Assembly: GCA_018389105.1 (NCBI GenBank)
Contig: JACATO010001557.1
Coordinates: forward strand, 248,001-312,000
DNA from: Nautilus pompilius
Lineage: Eukaryota > Mollusca > Cephalopoda > Nautilida > Nautilidae
Reading direction: 5' to 3'
DNA length: 64,000 nucleotides
In this document: positions 10,861 through 24,516 of the stretch, piece after piece
Position numbering within the stretch: the first letter of the stretch is position 1
Layout of the letters: each line of letters opens with the position of its first letter
Position numbers and translations under genes: made by a program
The notes under the pieces: model-generated
Database searches by the model: none
Told to the model about the DNA's origin: nothing
The model's input: the letters and a program-made list of their open reading frames with translations, nothing else

Positions 10861-13080
10861 GACGTCACAAGCCGGTCCATTTCAGACAGACGTCTGATTT
10901 TCCGAAAGGTCCAAACATCAGTTTATCGGGGTCCGCCACTTCTATGGCGTTCGATGTAGCCGCCCGTTTGTTCTCCCAGATTCCAGACGAGATGACAGAG
11001 CCTATTGCTGCACTCGGCTCGCTCAGCGATCTCGGAACAAACGAGTTCCTTCCTGCTCACTGCCAAAAGCAGTTGGCATCGGCGTTCTTATACTTTTGTC
11101 GCCATTAAATTCCATCATGATGCAAGAGAACCGAGCTCGTGACACATTCACCTCCTATCATGTTGGCGTATTGCGCATCGGTCGAAAGAACAAAAAATGT
11201 CCATACTTACGCGTCGATCTGTTTGTTCTGCCATCGTTCGGAAACTTTTGACCGGCACTGTGCAATTATAAAAGGGCTTATTTACACTTTTCTCTGCCTC
11301 GTTAAGCGGAAGGAGGTGAAATATTTCATGCGTAAACGTTTATTTCATTGCAGCCAGAAAGTATTCTCCCGAACAAATATTTTGGTGGACCCTGAAAAGT
11401 ATCGTTGCGACCCACCGCCACCGACGTAGACTGGAGGAGCAGGTCTGGACTCTCCTCCGACTGTGCAGCTCCAGGGCGATAAATATCCGCCACAAAGGAA
11501 CGAAAGAGAGAAAGCCGAATTTTCTCTAATAACTAGAAATCCAACCATTCTTGTTGTGCATGTCAAAGGTAAGAAGAAGGTTAGGGATTTCAAGTTTCGT
11601 GATTAGCCTGCGGTAGGTAGAGGAAGGCTATGTCTATGTACGCGCCTGATGCAATCTTAGCTTGAATACACACTGCGATTGAACCCTATTTTATGTTCCA
11701 ACATAGACAACTTTATGGGGGGAACTAATTTTATATTTATAGGCTGCGGGATTTTGTGCAGAAAAACATCTTCGTACTGTAGACTGTGATTGCGTACGGT
11801 GTGAATAGCGTATTTGTGCTTTGGCATGTACCTTCCTTCTTAAAGGGCGGACAACCCCTCTCCAAGGACAATGAATTCTCTGTTCTCGTGCAGAAATAAT
11901 CTCTGTTTTTTTTTGGTGGGGGTCGACTCAAACATATAACCATTGTCATTTCCCGTGTTTTCGCGGTTTTTAAGACCCAACTCGTTGGTCACCAGCAGGG
12001 TGTCTGTTAGCTTGTCCACCTCTAAGTGCCGTTCTCATTACCTCTTTCGCTGGCGGTTTTTGATCGTCCCCCCCCACCTGTCCTGCTTTGTTCTTTTCGT
12101 GAGCGCTGAAGTCGTTCCCCCACCTACCGACCAAATTACCTCGAAGCCGCAGATACCCCGGCCCGTCCTGACGCGGCTGTCTTTCTTTACGTTAGTCGTC
12201 CATTGGTGAAATAGAAACTTACTAACCCTAGAATTCTTCAGAACGAAAACTCCAACCCTTTCGTTCGTATATCCGCTAATGCAGAATGCTTTAGGAAACA
12301 GGGTTGTTTTAGTTAAGCCGTTTTAAATGTGAAGTACAGGCCAGGTCCAGGTGTACGTCCAACGTCAACAAATGGGTCCAGCATCAGCGTTCCGACGCAA
12401 GAGACGATCTGAATTTCTTCCTAGCATCTGGCCGACCACAGAGGGCTGGAAGACGGCAGCTCTTAACTGAACCTTCCAGCGCTCATCGGTGTTCTTATTT
12501 GTTCGACAGCCGGTGATATCTCTGTGAGTCGCTCATTTGGGCTGCCGCGTTTGTCGGAGGAGCCGTCGTGCAGATATAAGACGTCAAAAGCTGGAATGCC
12601 GAAACTATGACCTGCCAGTGGATGCTACAAACGAGGTTTATTCTGTTGGGCTGACTGACGACTGCAATTATAAAGATCTATTGTAAGGACCTGTTTTTGA
12701 CGTGTGCCGTGGTGGCGGAATGCAGGTTTTAAACCGAGAGATCACCTGGTTTAGCCATCTTTGAAATCTGCTGGAAGAGCACCGACAACAACAACAGATA
12801 CTATACATAGCCGACTGAGGCTCCGCGGATCGAAACGTCCGTCCGGCTTGAGGTCTGGGCAGCAGGTGCCTGCCGAAAACTTCTTCGATTTGACACGCCC
12901 AGAAGCGGAAAGCTCTGTTTCCGAACTGGGTCCGGCTTAGACCCGCATCACGTGGTCGGTGGGTGTGCCCCTGGCGAACCGTGACAGACCTGAAATGGAG
13001 ATTTCGTAACGCCCTCAGCTTGGCTCATCAGAGGCCAAAATATCTCTCCAAGTTTAGAATGTCTACTCTCCACCGTTTGT
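10861..13080. other. Single-copy DNA, possibly the 5' part of the Tc1 relic
   Basis: 10,861-11,110 may hold the degraded N-terminal DNA-binding region of the Tc1 relic, but I cannot align it securely. The rest has no recognisable gene. A CTGAGG...CGAAACGTC motif resembling a hammerhead core lies at 12,815-12,838. Confidence 0.35.
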
Positions 13081-14515
13081 CACCTTCCACGCGAACATGA
13101 CCAAAACGAGGACGAAATCATTCGGTAACTTTCTATTGCTGGTGCCTAATAAAACAACTGTCACTCGACCATTAACCAGTGACCACGAAATGCTACACTC
13201 AGCATATAATGGTCAGAAGAATTCCGTTACTGTAACACGCGGTCTAACAACACGATCTCTTATAGCTTTATTGTTTCTAGTCTATCTGGTGGTCCGATCT
13301 TTACATCTCTATTCAAACCTTGATTGTTTTTTCTTCAATGTTCTCATTATTACTGTACAAAACGTAAAGATATACTCTTCACAGGATTTAACTTTTTAAA
13401 AAGTTTTAATTAAACGCTTATTTTTAGGTTTCTTAAAAAGCCAGTAAACACACTAGAATGTTGAAACACTTGGTCACATTGAAGCCATAGAAAACATCGA
13501 CTCGGTGTTACACTGTTAACCGTTTCGGGTTTGGGTTAATTGCTACATCCAGGATCTGTCAGTATTACAACTTAGTTTGTCCGTCATCCTATTAATACAT
13601 TTCGGGATTCGAAACGCAGAACTGTATTGGTAAAGATTCTGAAGATTAGAAAACAAGCGGCTAAACGTTGGGCGGAAACCTGAAGTGTAGAATCCGGGGT
13701 AAGTAGATTTCAGAAAAGAATTAGGCTGACTGGATCAGCAAAGATTTTTGTTAGCTTTTAATTAATATCGTAGATCCCATCTGTCTTCCATAACCGTTGT
13801 GTAAAATTACCTAGCGAGAAAGTTGATATACCGTGCAGACCGTTTCAGTTTTATTCACTTTTTCTTATTTTAAAATATTTTTTTTCAGTTGTTGCTTTTT
13901 TTTTTTAAGGAATACGAAACAAAATTCTAAATCAACCGTTTTGCGGAGTTTGACCGTCAAACACCGATGTGTGTGTGTGTGTTTTTTTTTAAAGTGTTAA
14001 TTGCGTCAAAATGAAAACAGAAATTATGTGTTGGTAGATCCTGTTCGGAAGCTACACTTGGTTTAGTTTAGTTAATCACGGAAGCAGGAAGCAGCCATCT
14101 GGACTTCAGAAGTTTCTCGGGGTGAAGACGAGAGCTTTGAGTTGGTCGGCTTGACGGTTTTTGGTACCAAGCAAATGCTTCTCAATCTGTCTTACAGATG
14201 GTTTTACTAGTTTCTCGTTGTGTCTACTAGTTTCTCACTAGTTAATAGCCAAAACACCAATAATATTATCATCCGCGCAGACTCGTAATAACTTTAAAAC
14301 TACTCTTCTCAGATGTTCGTGAATAATGAGATCCGAAATTTTAAATCTTGATTTATAATTTAAATGTCCAAATCGTGCCAAGTTTGGAGAACGTTATTAT
14401 CACCCGCACCTCTCGGTTTTCAGGCTCGGTGCTAAAGTACCGAGCATTTAAAACGGTAACGTTTTTCTTTAACGACAGCCATTCCTCCCTCGCCTTTCTT
14501 CCCTTTCTGATGGAC

Positions 14516-14529
14516 AGGGTTAGGGTTAG
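14516..14529 (+). repeat. Short interstitial telomere-like run
   Basis: AGGGTTAGGGTTAG, two-plus TTAGGG units. Confidence 0.6.
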
Positions 14530-16359
14530 TAATCACAAAGTGGCAAGGAACCATCAGGGGCCCTAAGGAAAACATCAGCACGAGTCTTAACTTGGTCGGT
14601 CACTCTCAATACTAACCTCATCTGGCGGTAATATACCGCACAAAGAAACGTCTTAAAGTTTGTTTTTTTCTTCTAGAGAAAGGAACAACAACAATAAGGC
14701 GGAACACAAACTGGGATGTTTAAGAGGGGGGGTCTGAACGGAATCGGGCGACAGGGCCATCCGTCGCCACGCCCACGGCTGTGTGGGCTGAGGGAGGTAG
14801 ATGAGATATCGAATCTCGATGATCAGTTCGCGATGATTAAGACCGATAGGTTTTTGCAACATCGAGATAATTCCTACGGCATCTAGCCGGCCGGCTTCCA
14901 TCGACCAGACTGGAATTACTCAGAGGAAGGGAAAAAAAAGAGGGAAAAAAAGAAACGTTAACGCTGCTTTCATCGGAGTGTGTAATCCATTTGGTCTGGC
15001 GCGGTCGGAGTCCCGTTGACAGGGCTAAACCAGATAAAACGTGTCATACGGGAGGCGAAGACGGGCGCTCTTCAGAGAGATTTGTCACATCAATTTTATG
15101 AATCATTTGCTGTCCAAATCCGTTGATTAAGTAAGATCATCCGCGAAACCCAGGGGATGGTGATGTTTAGGTCGTAGAATTCTCAGTGTCATTTCTAGCC
15201 ATAAACTCGGGGTCGTTTTACGGTGTTGGCACTTTTAAAGACTAATGCGCAAAGATGACAGATCGCGGACGGGTCCTACATTTACCTAAGAGCTGTCCAC
15301 CTTTCGTTTCTTTCTTTTCTAAATCAAGAAACCAAAGCAGACGCGCGGATGCCACAAAGTTAATAATGTAGACGGTTTTCTGTTAATTGTTTTGAGTCTG
15401 GAAAAAAGCTACCCGGGTTCGTGACATAGCATGACAACCTTGTAAATATTGCTGGATGTCGATGTATCCAGACGCGTAATGATGAATATAAGAAATCGCG
15501 CTGTTTGTCTGCTAATCTCTGACAAACACTTGAGTTCGCCACCCTCGAGACGGCCATTGCAGGTGCCTGTGTCCTGATAGGGGGGCGGCGGGGGATGGAC
15601 GGTTAGCGGAGATGTTAGTATGAAAAGACGTTATAGCTATAAAGCTCAGGTAAACTGGGACTTGTTTAGTGCCAAGTTGGTTCTACATCCATCATGGTTC
15701 CCGTGTGAAGAATGACGGGAAAAAAGATTGTAAATGCCCCATTTCCGTACTTTTGAATCGCTTGATGCCTTACCAAAAATTCCCTGCCTTTATTCTACAG
15801 TGGACATGATTTGTTCCTGTAGCTCTATCGCACTGTCGCTATATCGGGGTTACGGTGTTAGTAAATATTATGACGGGTCCCTTTCCATTCCGCAATCACC
15901 GCAGCTAATCTAACCCATCAGTTTATTGTTAACTTTCTTTTTTCTTCTTCTTATTAATCCTCACCTCCGTTTTAATTGAGATTCTAACGTCTTCCTTGCT
16001 TTTTTTTATTTTTTTAACCGGTTCCCCTACATCTTTATGACGTTTCGGGGTGATGTACTACTACATCCATGGTCCTTCCAAGAGGCAACCACAGAAACTG
16101 TACTAATTGCCACGGTGGTTTTGATTGTGGTTTAGCTTGATCGGATAGACCAGTTACCCGTATCGTCTCACTCCTGGAGACCGTGCGCTATTCCGGAAGT
16201 GGGGGAGCACTCGGACCTATCCTACTGGACCCCGCTTCCTTAAGTAAACTATTCTAAACAAAGCTAGTGGCGGAGTCGTGTCCTTCTACGAAGAAACCCG
16301 TTTTTGTATACAGGTAAACTGAAAATCAATAACATTGGCGAGACATTCCGTCTTAAGAA

Positions 16360-16389
16360 CTGATGACGACACGCAGATATTGTCGAAAC
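16360..16389 (+). ncRNA. Hammerhead-ribozyme-like core motif
   Basis: CTGATGA is followed by a perfect 5-bp hairpin stem (CGACA at 16,367-16,371 with TGTCG at 16,381-16,385, 9-nt loop), then AAACG. This is close to the conserved hammerhead core CUGANGA-stem II-GAAAC. The G of GAAA is used in the stem as drawn, and I find no convincing stem I or GUH cleavage site upstream. It is most likely a degenerate relic, for example from a Penelope-like element, a group known to carry hammerheads. Confidence 0.25.
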
Positions 16390-17037
16390 GTTAATTTCCT
16401 TTTTTTAAAAAAAAGAAGGAATTTGTTAGCGGAAAGCGGACGGAACTAACTTTCGGTTTTTGGAAGTGAAAACTATCATTCAGTGTTGGATGATATTACA
16501 GCAAAAAAAAGGTCCATCGTATATTTTGTGATAACCACAGATTCCATTGCATATTCAGATGAAATTATATCATGATAAACAAATAATAAATGAATAAATA
16601 AAATATGATTTTAGTTGCGTACATTTCGAGTAATTATTGGAACGAAAGAACGGAGAAGGGTTAATCTCCAGGTGACTTTGGCTTAAATGGCGGCGATAAC
16701 CAAAGAAGAACTAAAATTTAAAATAAAACTATTTATTCCTAATTTCGTCTCTTTTTTTTTTTTTTTTTTGCAAAACTAAAAAGAAACTTTCAGACAATTT
16801 CAAGAAAGATAAGGAAAAGGTTAGATTGCGATAGAAACAACAGGAAAAGGATCAAGTCTTTCTTTTTAATGGTCCATATTACAGGATTTGCTAACTTCAG
16901 TATTGCAGCCAGTAGTTATCGTGCTTTGACCAGGCAGAGAAGATCTGACTAAGTTATGTTATGGACGGTTTAAATAATATAGATCACATTATCATATTCT
17001 ATATTATATTCGTTTAATTCTTTCTTTCCATGAAGGA

Positions 17038-17053
17038 ATTATTATTATTATTA

Positions 17054-17096
<43 letters not shown>
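17038..17096 (+). repeat. TTA microsatellite
   Basis: Repeated TTA trinucleotides with one TTTTA interruption. Confidence 0.95.
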
Positions 17097-17737
17097 GTTG
17101 TGTACACATAAACACACAAGCACACATCAACTATTAATGACTAAATCCACTCTTATTTAAAAAAAAATTTTTTTTTTTCAATTATCGTTTTAACAGATAA
17201 TAATTTTAAGAATCCTCGTGTCCCGGTTCCTCTCCCTCCCTTCCCAACCCAGATAAGAGGATAAAGTGATGATGAGACTGGTGGTAAAATTGATATGAGG
17301 CTGAAATGTTTAAAAAACACGTGTACGACAAGCAGGCTGCAGGCTGCTGCTGGTGCGTGCCACTGGTGGTTCGTTTTCGGTAGATTTATCGTCAAAGGTC
17401 AGCTGATGGTCGGCCGATAATCCAAACAACAACCGCAGTCACTCAGACCATCCGTCACAAAGGTACAAGGAAAGAATGAAGCAGTTTTAACAATTGAAAT
17501 CTCGCAAACCTTTGATTTGAAGTCAGATGCGAGGCTAAAGTTCAGGGGCGATAACCCATCGTTGTTCAACTGATCCGTGCTTAATTAATTCTTGGCGAGA
17601 AACGGATAACGGCGCAGCCAGGCGTCTGTCGGCTGGTTTTAATCTGATAGTTAAAATGTCATGAGTTTGTTTCAAAATAACAGTTATTGCTAATCAAGGG
17701 GAATTAAACAACGTCCTTTTCATGGAATGAGTGTGAG
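17097..17737. other. Single-copy DNA, no gene seen
   Basis: Contains a poly-A/poly-T stretch near 17,159-17,180 and nothing recognisable as coding. Confidence 0.4.
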
Positions 17738-17772
17738 TGCGTGTGCGTTTGTGAGTGTGAGTGTATGTATGC

Positions 17773-17808
<36 letters not shown>

Positions 17809-17962
17809 TGGAGATGGAGAGATAGATGGAGAGAGAGAGAGAGAGATAGATGAAGAGGGAGAGAGAGATAGAGAGAGAGAGTGAGAGAGAGAGAGAGAGA
17901 GATGGAGATGGAGAGATAGATGGAGAGATAGAGAGAGAGAGAGAGATGGAGAGATAGATGGG

Positions 17963-17993
<31 letters not shown>

Positions 17994-18006
17994 AGAGAGA
18001 GAGAGA
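17738..18006 (+). repeat. Compound GT then GA microsatellite
   Basis: A GTGTGA/GTGTAT region passes into a pure GT run at about 17,775-17,788. Without a gap it becomes GA repeats with GATGGAGA and GATAGATGGAGA units. The 105-codon minus-strand frame over it is a repeat artefact. Confidence 0.95.
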
Positions 18007-19644
18007 CTCAACTCCAGATATACGGCTTTAATGTCGTATAGGCTGAGAAGATCCGGTTTAGCCTGGGAAGCAGAGAGTAAGTTCTCGGATGAGTTTTTGC
18101 CGTGAAACAGTAGATAAGCCCAGCAGAAAACTACCGACCAGGAATTTGGTAGCGCGCCGCCGCCTTCTCTTTAAAAGAGCAGGGAGGGAGTTTCGCCCTG
18201 GCTCTCTCCCTTAGCCAACAGTTGGTAAGGCTGGTGTCTAGATCCTGACCTAGCGTGTGGATTGAATTTCAAGGACATCGTTCTTTATCTCCCTGCATAG
18301 GATAACTAGTCAAAGTTAACTTCCGGGGTCATATCCCTTTGCCCTTGAGAACTACATTTCACCGCTGTAGGGACACGTAATTTTTGCGTGAATAGGCAAA
18401 AGAAAATTATGATTGACACGAGAAAAGGGATATTTAAAATAACTCTTAAATGTCTGGCTCCGCCTTCAGCGATGCCGAGGTATCTGCTTACCCGCGGTTC
18501 GCCGTGTAGCGGTATTCGCACGGAGCAGGAGAACCAAATTTGTCACCGCTGTACAACGCGCAGATGTAGACGAATCATCGGTCCCTCACCATGTGGATGA
18601 TGCATGTTAATTTTGTTTTAATTATTAGTTTCTATTCTCGCGCTAAAACAGATGAACAGGAGCGATCTTATCGAATCCGCGGGGGGGGGGGCAGATATTT
18701 ATTTATATATGTATATGTATATATATTTGTTATAAATCAGCCGGCTGAGGAGGAGAGAGAACGGCCGACAAGAGGAACGATAGCTTCCGCGCGCGTTGCT
18801 ATAGATACCGGTCTGACCAAAAAGAAATGTCAGAATAGCGGGATTAATGCTACAGCGTCTTGAGAGGGAATAGAAACCGCGGCATCCGCGCTGTCACCGG
18901 GTGATAGGTGGTCGGGACCCTTCCTGTCCGGGCCCCCCTCGCAGTCGCGAGTCCTTCGCCTGTACGTCAGAGAACGAGTTATCTAAAGGACTTCTTCTCA
19001 TTAAAGGTGGATAAGTAGTCGAAAGTAGATAATTACAGGTGAGAAATAAATAACTATTATTAATCAAGAGGAGATCCGGTGATTAATTAATGCGGGGGAC
19101 AGCATTTCGAATTTTCCACTAACTTCCTGCACAGTGAACGGGAAAGTTCGCCAGTTTTTATTTTAAATCCTAAAAGAAAATTAATTTTATATCGACATCA
19201 ATTTATGAACATAAGCGGCCGGATTGAAAAGGGCGAGGCGATGACTGGGAGAGGCCGTCGGCTTTTGTCTTAAATTCATTTACCTTAATAGCAGCTGGTC
19301 CGTTGTTTGATCTTTAAGCAATTATTGATGTCACGTGGGAGGACTTTAGGTTCATTGTATACATATATAATTGTATATATTTTACATCTCTCTCTCTCTC
19401 TCTCGTCGCTTACTGTAAGGTTTTTGTTGTTGCTGCTTTCCACGTGACCCTCGCAGAGATGATGACATGACATTTCCTGGTGCGCAAACTGTTTCTTATT
19501 TATTAACGGTAGCGTAAGAATTCTTAGAAAGTTGGACAGACTGAAACAACAGGTTACTGAAGGATAAAAACAAAGCCAGCCTGTCTGTGTCTTCTACAGG
19601 TAGAAATTCAATTGCCTTTGAATAGCTTGTTGTCGCGTTGTTCG
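18007..19644. other. Single-copy DNA, no gene seen
   Basis: Frames of 60-90 codons with no recognisable family. It holds a G10 run near 18,681-18,690, a TA-rich stretch near 18,700-18,735 and a short CT run near 19,388-19,404. Confidence 0.4.
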
Positions 19645-20403
19645 TTATTATTATTATTATTATGATTATCAGAAGATGGATCAGCTCTGTCGGTATGTGA
19701 AAAGATTTCCGTTTATCGCACGGTCTGAGATCCGTTTAAAAAGAAAGAAAATTAAGATGTTCGATTCAAGTACAAAAAGAAAAACGTAGCATGTCTCTGC
19801 TGAAACAGCGAGCGCGAACACGTGCGAGTGGCACCGTAAAGACAGACCACAGGAATCTGTTGAGATCTCTTTCTTGGTTTACGGTATTTTTACCAGCGTT
19901 CGTAGGTGAAGCGATGGGTGCATCATGGAACCGAAAACTGAATCTTCAGTTATTTATCTACCTTGCAAGTAATAAAAAAAACCTATTCGTTTTCCTCCCG
20001 GGGTAAAGAGGTTAAGCAAAGGTGAGGGGTGGGGACAAATGACTCTCCCTGATGGTGAGTTCTTCGCTCTCTTTTTATTGCAGGGTCCCAACCCACTCGG
20101 TATAAACTCTTCTCTCTTTCTGTACTGGAAAACAAACAACAACAACAACAAGAAAATATCAGGCTGACGAAAAAGAGAATAGACAGCAAAAGCAAAATTA
20201 CACTAGAATGGTGGTTCTGGGACTATTTGCGAAAAAATAATAATAGAAAGCTGTTTATTATATTACTGCTTGTTTTATTATTACAACATACATCTTGTGC
20301 TCGTGTTTCTCCCGTCTCATTCCAAGGTCCTAAGAGGGATGCTAAGTGTAATTGATGGCAAGTGTCTTCCTTAGTATAATGAATGTTCCAAGCTGGACAT
20401 GGA
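19645..20403. other. Single-copy DNA with a short TTA run
   Basis: The TTA run is at 19,647-19,666. No gene recognised in the rest. Confidence 0.4.
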
Positions 20404-20490
20404 CATTCCTCTTCTTCTTCTTCTTCTTCTTATTATTATTATATTATTATTATTTATTATTATTATTATTATATTATTATTATTATAAGA
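20404..20490 (+). repeat. Compound CTT then TTA microsatellite
   Basis: TTCTTCTTC switches to TTATTATTA with several TATTATATTA interruptions. Confidence 0.95.
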
Positions 20491-21088
20491 TGCCAGTTTT
20501 TATTTAAAATATAAAAGAGAAGAGATCAGCTTCATCACAGTAATTAACAGGTATACATCTGTATTACTGCAGGATGGGATAAAAAGAAGCTTCCGCCAAA
20601 CAAATAATCCCGCTTTTAAGTGTCTCTAACTTCTAATGGCCCACATTTCCTATGTCAGGGGAAAAAGGCTTCAGTCTGGACGAGCGGAGCGGTTTATGGG
20701 AATCCAGAGTTGGTCGGGAGTCCTCGCTATTTCTCTAACGTCGACGAAAAAACGGATTTAAATAAAACGATTCCTGAAAGTACAACAAGAAAGTAACACG
20801 GATTTGTCCGGTGTACCGCCGGACTAAGATAAACCTGTCTGTTGTGAGGGGTTGGGGGGGGGAGAGAAAGAGGTTTGGGAGCTGTTACATCCCCGTACAA
20901 CTAAACTTCTGCGAGAGCCGGCACGTAAGATACACGGTGCGTACAAAGTTCTATCTGCCTGCTGTAACAGAATTCATTCACCGTCGTGTAATACAGCAAA
21001 CCGAACAATGATCCTCGCCGCTTCTGAGCATTCGCAGTACGATATCCTGTTTTTCTTCCCTCTCATCCATTATTTAGAAACTATAATA
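20491..21088. other. Single-copy DNA, no gene seen
   Basis: Nothing recognised. A 192-codon frame starting at 20,852 owes its length to the CT array that follows. Confidence 0.4.
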
Positions 21089-21269
21089 CCTCTCTCTCTC
21101 TCTCTCTCCTCCTCTCTCTCTCTCTCTCTCTCTCTCATCTCCATCTCTCTCTCTCTATCTCCATATCTCTCTCTCTCTCTCGCCTCCTCTCTCCTCTCTC
21201 TCTCTTCATCTCTCCATATCTCTCTCTCTCTCTCGCTCTCTCGCTCCTCTCTCTATCTCCATCTCTCCT

Positions 21270-21341
<72 letters not shown>

Positions 21342-21390
21342 CCCATCTCTCTCCTCTCGCCTCTCTCTCTCTCCTCTCTCTCTCATATAT
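21089..21390 (-). repeat. CT polypyrimidine array (GA on minus strand)
   Basis: About 300 bp of CT dinucleotides with CTCCATCTCT and CGCCTCCT interruptions. It has the same GATGGAGA-type grammar as the GA tracts elsewhere, inverted. Confidence 0.95.
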
Positions 21391-23023
21391 ATTGTTTTAC
21401 AGCAGTGAAGCAGAGATGTGCTCTTTTTGACCCCTTTCTCCCTGTCTCTTTCTCCCGGTTAATGAACGTTAAATCATTTACTATCCCGTGATAGCTTCAG
21501 CCGGCCCGCTGGAGGAGGAGTCCTTTGAGAGGACGGATTATAACTAAACATAAATTTGATTATAGATACTTCCATTCTAATGAGGCCGTTTCACGGTTAA
21601 TTACGAGTTGGACCTGCATATAATTCCAGGGTTGGTCCCTTATTTGTCTTTAGCACAAAGAAATTTGGCAAAATTAGACTTCATCTTCGTAAATATGCGG
21701 CGGGAATAAAAGCTTTTCTGAGGCCAGAGAATCCGTTTCATGCGGCGCTCTGTATGTCTTTGTAGATCAAAAGGAGCCGGGAGCCGGACAATGGCCACGT
21801 GATCGGGGCAGGTCGATTGTTTGGCTGCTTCCCTGCGTTTTTTCCTTCTTCCTTTCACTGATAATAATATTGATTCTGATTTTCAAAAAAAAACAACAAC
21901 AACAGAAGACAGCGTCTACATAGCCGAACACGCCACGTTGTCGGTGATGGTCTGGGGATTTCCCCTTTTGTTTTACTGCTGTTTGCTCACTAACCCCCCC
22001 CCAAAAAAAATAGTTTTCGGTTTCTGGACCAATAAAGACCCCTATTCTGGGCCTGGTTGTGACACGCGCACCACGTAGTATATTACTAAAACTACAAATC
22101 TGTTAATGGTAGGAAAAGGTGGGGGGAGGAGAGAATCTCGTTTCCCTATTATTTTGTGCACCGCTTCAAGTATCTCCCTTCTCTTTATGTGACAGCAGCC
22201 CCCGGTCCGTCCGTCCTCCTGGAGATCAGGGGTGTTGGTGTTTTAAAACCCGCGGGGCTGCCACACCACTACAATTATAGAAACGTAGTAATATTTACAT
22301 CTGTTTAATTCGGCCCCAAGTCTTTGTTTGCCGTTATTACCACCTCCTCCCTGTCTTTACTCGCCTATCGCTGGAGATGAGCCGGTAAATGATTGTGACC
22401 GGAGAAAGAAAAAATAAGGTGATGGTGCGCATAATTTTGATATGAAGAATTCCTACATTAGCACTATGAATTAAATCAACGACAGAGAAACGAAAGAACG
22501 CGTCCAGTTCTCGCTGTTTATTGAATGTTTTTTTCTTTTTAAAGAAATAACAAGAGCTTTCTGTGTGTGTTGGTGAGTTTGGCTTTGTATTACAAGGCTC
22601 CACCCTGCGTATACCTGGAACCGGCTCGGCCCTTCTCCACGTGTTCGCCGGTTTGTACTGGTTACGTTAGAATTGGCGTCCCGAGGCGCCGCCGGTCTTT
22701 AGGAACAAGGAAGCAGCAGCCTACTACATACAGGACAGGACGCTCTGCTGTAGGAATTCTTCTTCTTCCTTTTTAAAGTCATTGGGAGGATCGTTTCAGT
22801 CGGAGCTGAGGTGGGGTTGATTTTTGGAAGTGACAGAAATTACGTAATTCATTCAAGTTTTGAAAGGTGCCCGGGTTACACCGAAACGTTAGCAAACGAA
22901 TTTTCCAGGGTCAGTCAGGCCTGTCATCTTTTCTGCTGAACGCCGCCGCCATCAGACACCACGTGGCTCTCTGCTTGTTGGTTTTCTGGCGGTGCACGCG
23001 CTAGGCATCCTGGCTTCTTTATC
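21391..23023. other. Single-copy DNA, no gene seen
   Basis: Moderate CpG with no recognised protein. The longest frames are below 95 codons. Confidence 0.4.
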
Positions 23024-23072
23024 TCTAACTCTCTCTCTCTCTGCTTCATCTCTCCATCTCTCTCTCTCTCTA

Positions 23073-23114
<42 letters not shown>

Positions 23115-23292
23115 CTCTCCCTCTCTCACTCTCCTTCTCGTCATCTCTCGCTCTCTCCTCTCTCTCCTCTCTATCTCTCTCTCTCCATCTCTCTCCTCTT
23201 CAATCTCTCTATCTCTCTCCAAGCTCTCTCTTCATCTCTCCATCTGCTCTCTCTCTCTCGCTCCCCTCTCTCTCTCTCTCTCTCTCTCTCAT
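23024..23292 (-). repeat. CT polypyrimidine array
   Basis: CT repeats with CATCTCTCCATCT, CGCTCTC and CTTCATCT interruptions; GA on the minus strand. The 111-codon frame over it is an artefact. Confidence 0.95.
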
Positions 23293-23762
23293 CTTCGTCC
23301 ATGAATGAGCTGCTGCCAACTTCTTAGTTTGTCTATCAGTAACGACCATCCCTGAATGCAATTTCATCGAAAATATTTTTACACTCTCAGTGTTTATGTC
23401 TCTTCTGATAATCTGTTTTAATCGTCACAGTTTCTTTCTTCTTTACTTTGGAACACCATTTGTGTGGCCGGCCACTCTACAATCAACGCCAGAAAGCTCT
23501 CGAATCAAACGCTCAATGACACCAGATATCTAATAGGTTGTTGTTGTTTTTAAATTTATTTATCTAAGCAGTTGAATATCTGCGACATGTTTTTCCAAAA
23601 TAAAGCGGACACCGGTGAATAATCGGTATTTTTAATGTTATCGCGAGACATAAAAAATACTGTTAATAATTATTAAATAAACTCTAGAGTCCAGCCATTT
23701 TAGAGCCGTCAAATGAAGACAGGATCATACCAAACAAAGTTAAATAACCCTAACACTGGCAA

Positions 23763-23780
23763 GGGCCAGTAGGGGGCATT
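23763..23780 (+). promoter_or_regulatory. CTCF-like motif
   Basis: GGGCCAGTAGGGGGCATT is a close match to the CTCF core GGCCASYAGGGGGCGC, lacking only the last GC. Motif match only. Confidence 0.35.
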
Positions 23781-24036
23781 CTGACTTGGATTCGGTCTCC
23801 TACAAGCAAGCTGGCGTCAGAACCCCGGCTGTCTTAAGCGGCGAACCCTTAACTTCTGATCTACAATATCCGACACACAGCAGGTAGATGATTAAAATCT
23901 CACAGCAATTATCTTTTATTGTGTTCGTGCAACACCTGGAACAGAACTACAACTTGCAGACTGTTACAATAATAGAGTTTTGAAATCTGGCGGATTTTAA
24001 ACTCGCACCGAGAGTTGGGACTTTTTAAAGCAAGTC

Positions 24037-24054
24037 AGGGTTAGGGTTTAGGGT
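24037..24054 (+). repeat. Short interstitial telomere-like run
   Basis: AGGGTTAGGGTTTAGGGT: three GGG blocks with TTAGGG spacing, one unit with an extra T. Confidence 0.6.
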
Positions 24055-24292
24055 GACAACACGCATTACTGGGATCGTACACAAGGAACACATTCCCAGG
24101 CGGCCGACTGTGACTGGTCTGATTCTCCAGTGGAAGGGGGCCAACGAATAAAACCCGCTTCTTGTTACAGTTCTAAAACTTTAATAAAAAAAAGAATATA
24201 TTCACTAACAAAATTTTAATCGAAAAATTTCTTTCATTCATTTTTTTTTATAAAAAACCTCCACAACATCTTATTTTAATTTATTTTCCTCT

Positions 24293-24297
24293 GAGAG

Positions 24298-24359
<62 letters not shown>

Positions 24360-24365
24360 TGGAGA

Positions 24366-24403
<38 letters not shown>

Positions 24404-24418
24404 AGATGGAGATGGAGA

Positions 24419-24488
<70 letters not shown>

Positions 24489-24516
24489 GATGAGATGGAG
24501 AGAGAGAGGAGATTTG
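24293..24516 (+). repeat. GA polypurine array
   Basis: Pure GA with two near-identical GATGGAGATGGAGAGATGGAG blocks about 55 bp apart, pointing to internal duplication. Confidence 0.95.

Larger units (their letters stand above)
13081..17036. other. Single-copy DNA, no gene seen
   Basis: Open frames reach only about 100 codons (13,097-13,399) and none is recognisable. It holds small poly-T runs, a short GT run near 13,970, a telomere-like run at 14,516-14,529 and a hammerhead-like motif at 16,360-16,389. Confidence 0.4.
23293..24292. other. Single-copy DNA with a CTCF-like motif and telomere-like run
   Basis: No gene recognised. The minus strand at about 23,840-23,885 has a weak tRNA-like stretch (GTCGGATATT...GGGTTCGCC) that may be an old SINE. 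Other contents are listed separately. Confidence 0.35.

Noticed and set aside
20852..21430. 192-codon plus frame
   Set aside because: Its second half is a CT microsatellite; the first 70 codons have no recognisable domain.
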